DNA of 64,000 nt. It comes from Treponema sp. (GTDB lineage Bacteria; Spirochaetota; Spirochaetia; Treponematales; Breznakiellaceae). A program made the position numbers and the translations under genes. The stretch lies in NCBI GenBank assembly GCA_009777335.1, contig WRMC01000001.1, forward strand, positions 62,001-126,000, written 5' to 3'. Below are positions 63,665 through 64,000 of this stretch, one piece after another. Below the pieces are notes generated by a model, which searched no databases, had not been told where the DNA came from, and saw only the letters and a list, made by a program, of their open reading frames with translations. Position 1 is the stretch's first letter, and each line of letters begins with the position of its first letter.

Positions 63665-64000
63665 TCAGATCTCGGCGATGACTTCGATTTCGACCAGGAC
63701 ACTCCGGGGGAGTTCCTTGACCGCAAAGGTAGAGCGGGCCGGCCGGCTGGTAAAGTGCTTGGCGTAGACCTCGTTAAAGGCGGCAAAGTCCCCCATGTCA
63801 GAGAGGAAGCAGGTGCACTTTACCGCCCTGGTGATGGAGGAACCTGCCTCTTCCAGGACTGCCTTGAGGTTCTTGATCACCTGTTCGGCCTGCTCGGTGA
63901 CGGTGGTTCCGCATATTTCGCCGGTTTCGGGGGAGAGGGCAATCTGGCCGGAGCAGAAGACCAGGCTGCCGCAAATAACGGCCTGTGAATAGAGCTGACT
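63665..64000 (-). CDS. RidA/YjgF-family protein, 5' end outside window
   Basis: The minus-strand frame enters from the right edge as QLYSQAVICGSLVFCSGQIA and ends with ARSTFAVKELPRSVLVEIEV, covering nearly all of a RidA protein except the first 15 or so residues. The active-site Arg is in RSTFAV. RidA deaminates reactive enamines and imines from PLP enzymes. Context beyond the edge is unknown. Confidence 0.9.
   Translation of the reverse strand, partial: SQLYSQAVICGSLVFCSGQIALSPETGEICGTTVTEQAEQVIKNLKAVLEEAGSSITRAVKCTCFLSDMGDFAAFNEVYAKHFTSRPARSTFAVKELPRSVLVEIEVIAEI

Overview
The window looks like chromosomal DNA of a free-living or gut-associated treponeme (Spirochaetota). Pointers are a divergent FliG paralogue next to an M16C protease, the spoVG / tRNA-Gln / rplY / tilS / ftsH gene order, tandem copies of a large protein family I know only from treponemes, a PnrA/TmpC-type nucleoside-binding protein, and tRNA genes without an encoded CCA. 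Genes are densely packed, many with ATGA or TAATG overlaps. The organism assignment is inference from gene content; no rRNA is present.

Layout. 1-8.3 kb (minus): comM (runs off the left edge), an M16C metalloprotease, a FliG paralogue, a hybrid histidine kinase, and a MalK/UgpC-type ABC ATPase behind a consensus promoter. 8.4-8.9 kb: an intergenic inverted-repeat element. 9-13.7 kb (plus): a HAD phosphatase, a short SMC and a beta-barrel protein. 13.6-22.4 kb (minus): response regulator, sensor kinase, MacA-like, MacB-like ATPase and permease, TolC-like, MurA with Asp in place of the fosfomycin-target Cys, and an EutT-like adenosyltransferase, nearly all overlapping. 22.4-32.2 kb (minus): spoVG, tRNA-Gln, rplY, tilS, ftsH, a TPR-like secreted protein, an S1C lipoprotein protease and lepA. 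32.4-38 kb: an extremely acidic small protein, then the rplU-prp-rpmA-obgE-nadD/yqeK-LCP-rsfS operon and a small periplasmic protein. 38-43.3 kb: argS and two paralogous unknowns. 43.3-46.6 kb: tRNA-Gln and tRNA-Glu, a MITE-like element, apt, a second inverted-repeat element and guanine deaminase. 46.6-50.7 kb: glycosidase-like genes and a nitroreductase. 50.7-59.5 kb: a nucleoside-type ABC transporter separated from its likely PnrA-type binding protein by nested repeats, a LarA-like protein, a dehydrogenase and an Rpn-nuclease remnant. 59.6-63.6 kb: a 1343-residue envelope protein (barrel-like head, eight FlgD/Ig-like modules, OmpA-like tail). The window ends in a RidA fragment.

Working together: the two-component system probably controls the tripartite efflux pump encoded with it. 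Apt, guanine deaminase and the nucleoside ABC system point to purine salvage. FtsH and the S1C protease suggest an envelope quality-control cluster.

Most unusual content: two interacting families of short non-coding repeats. Family B (three copies, inverted ends CCAAGACCT...CGCTGGACA) and family A (ends TAG..TTGATCTCGCCAC, flush with TA) are nested at 54.4-55.3 kb. Other points worth checking are a hairpin filling the spoVG leader, an SMC without a recognisable hinge, Prp protease beside an L27 that lacks the cleavable extension, candidate leaderless genes, and phased A-tracts before comM.
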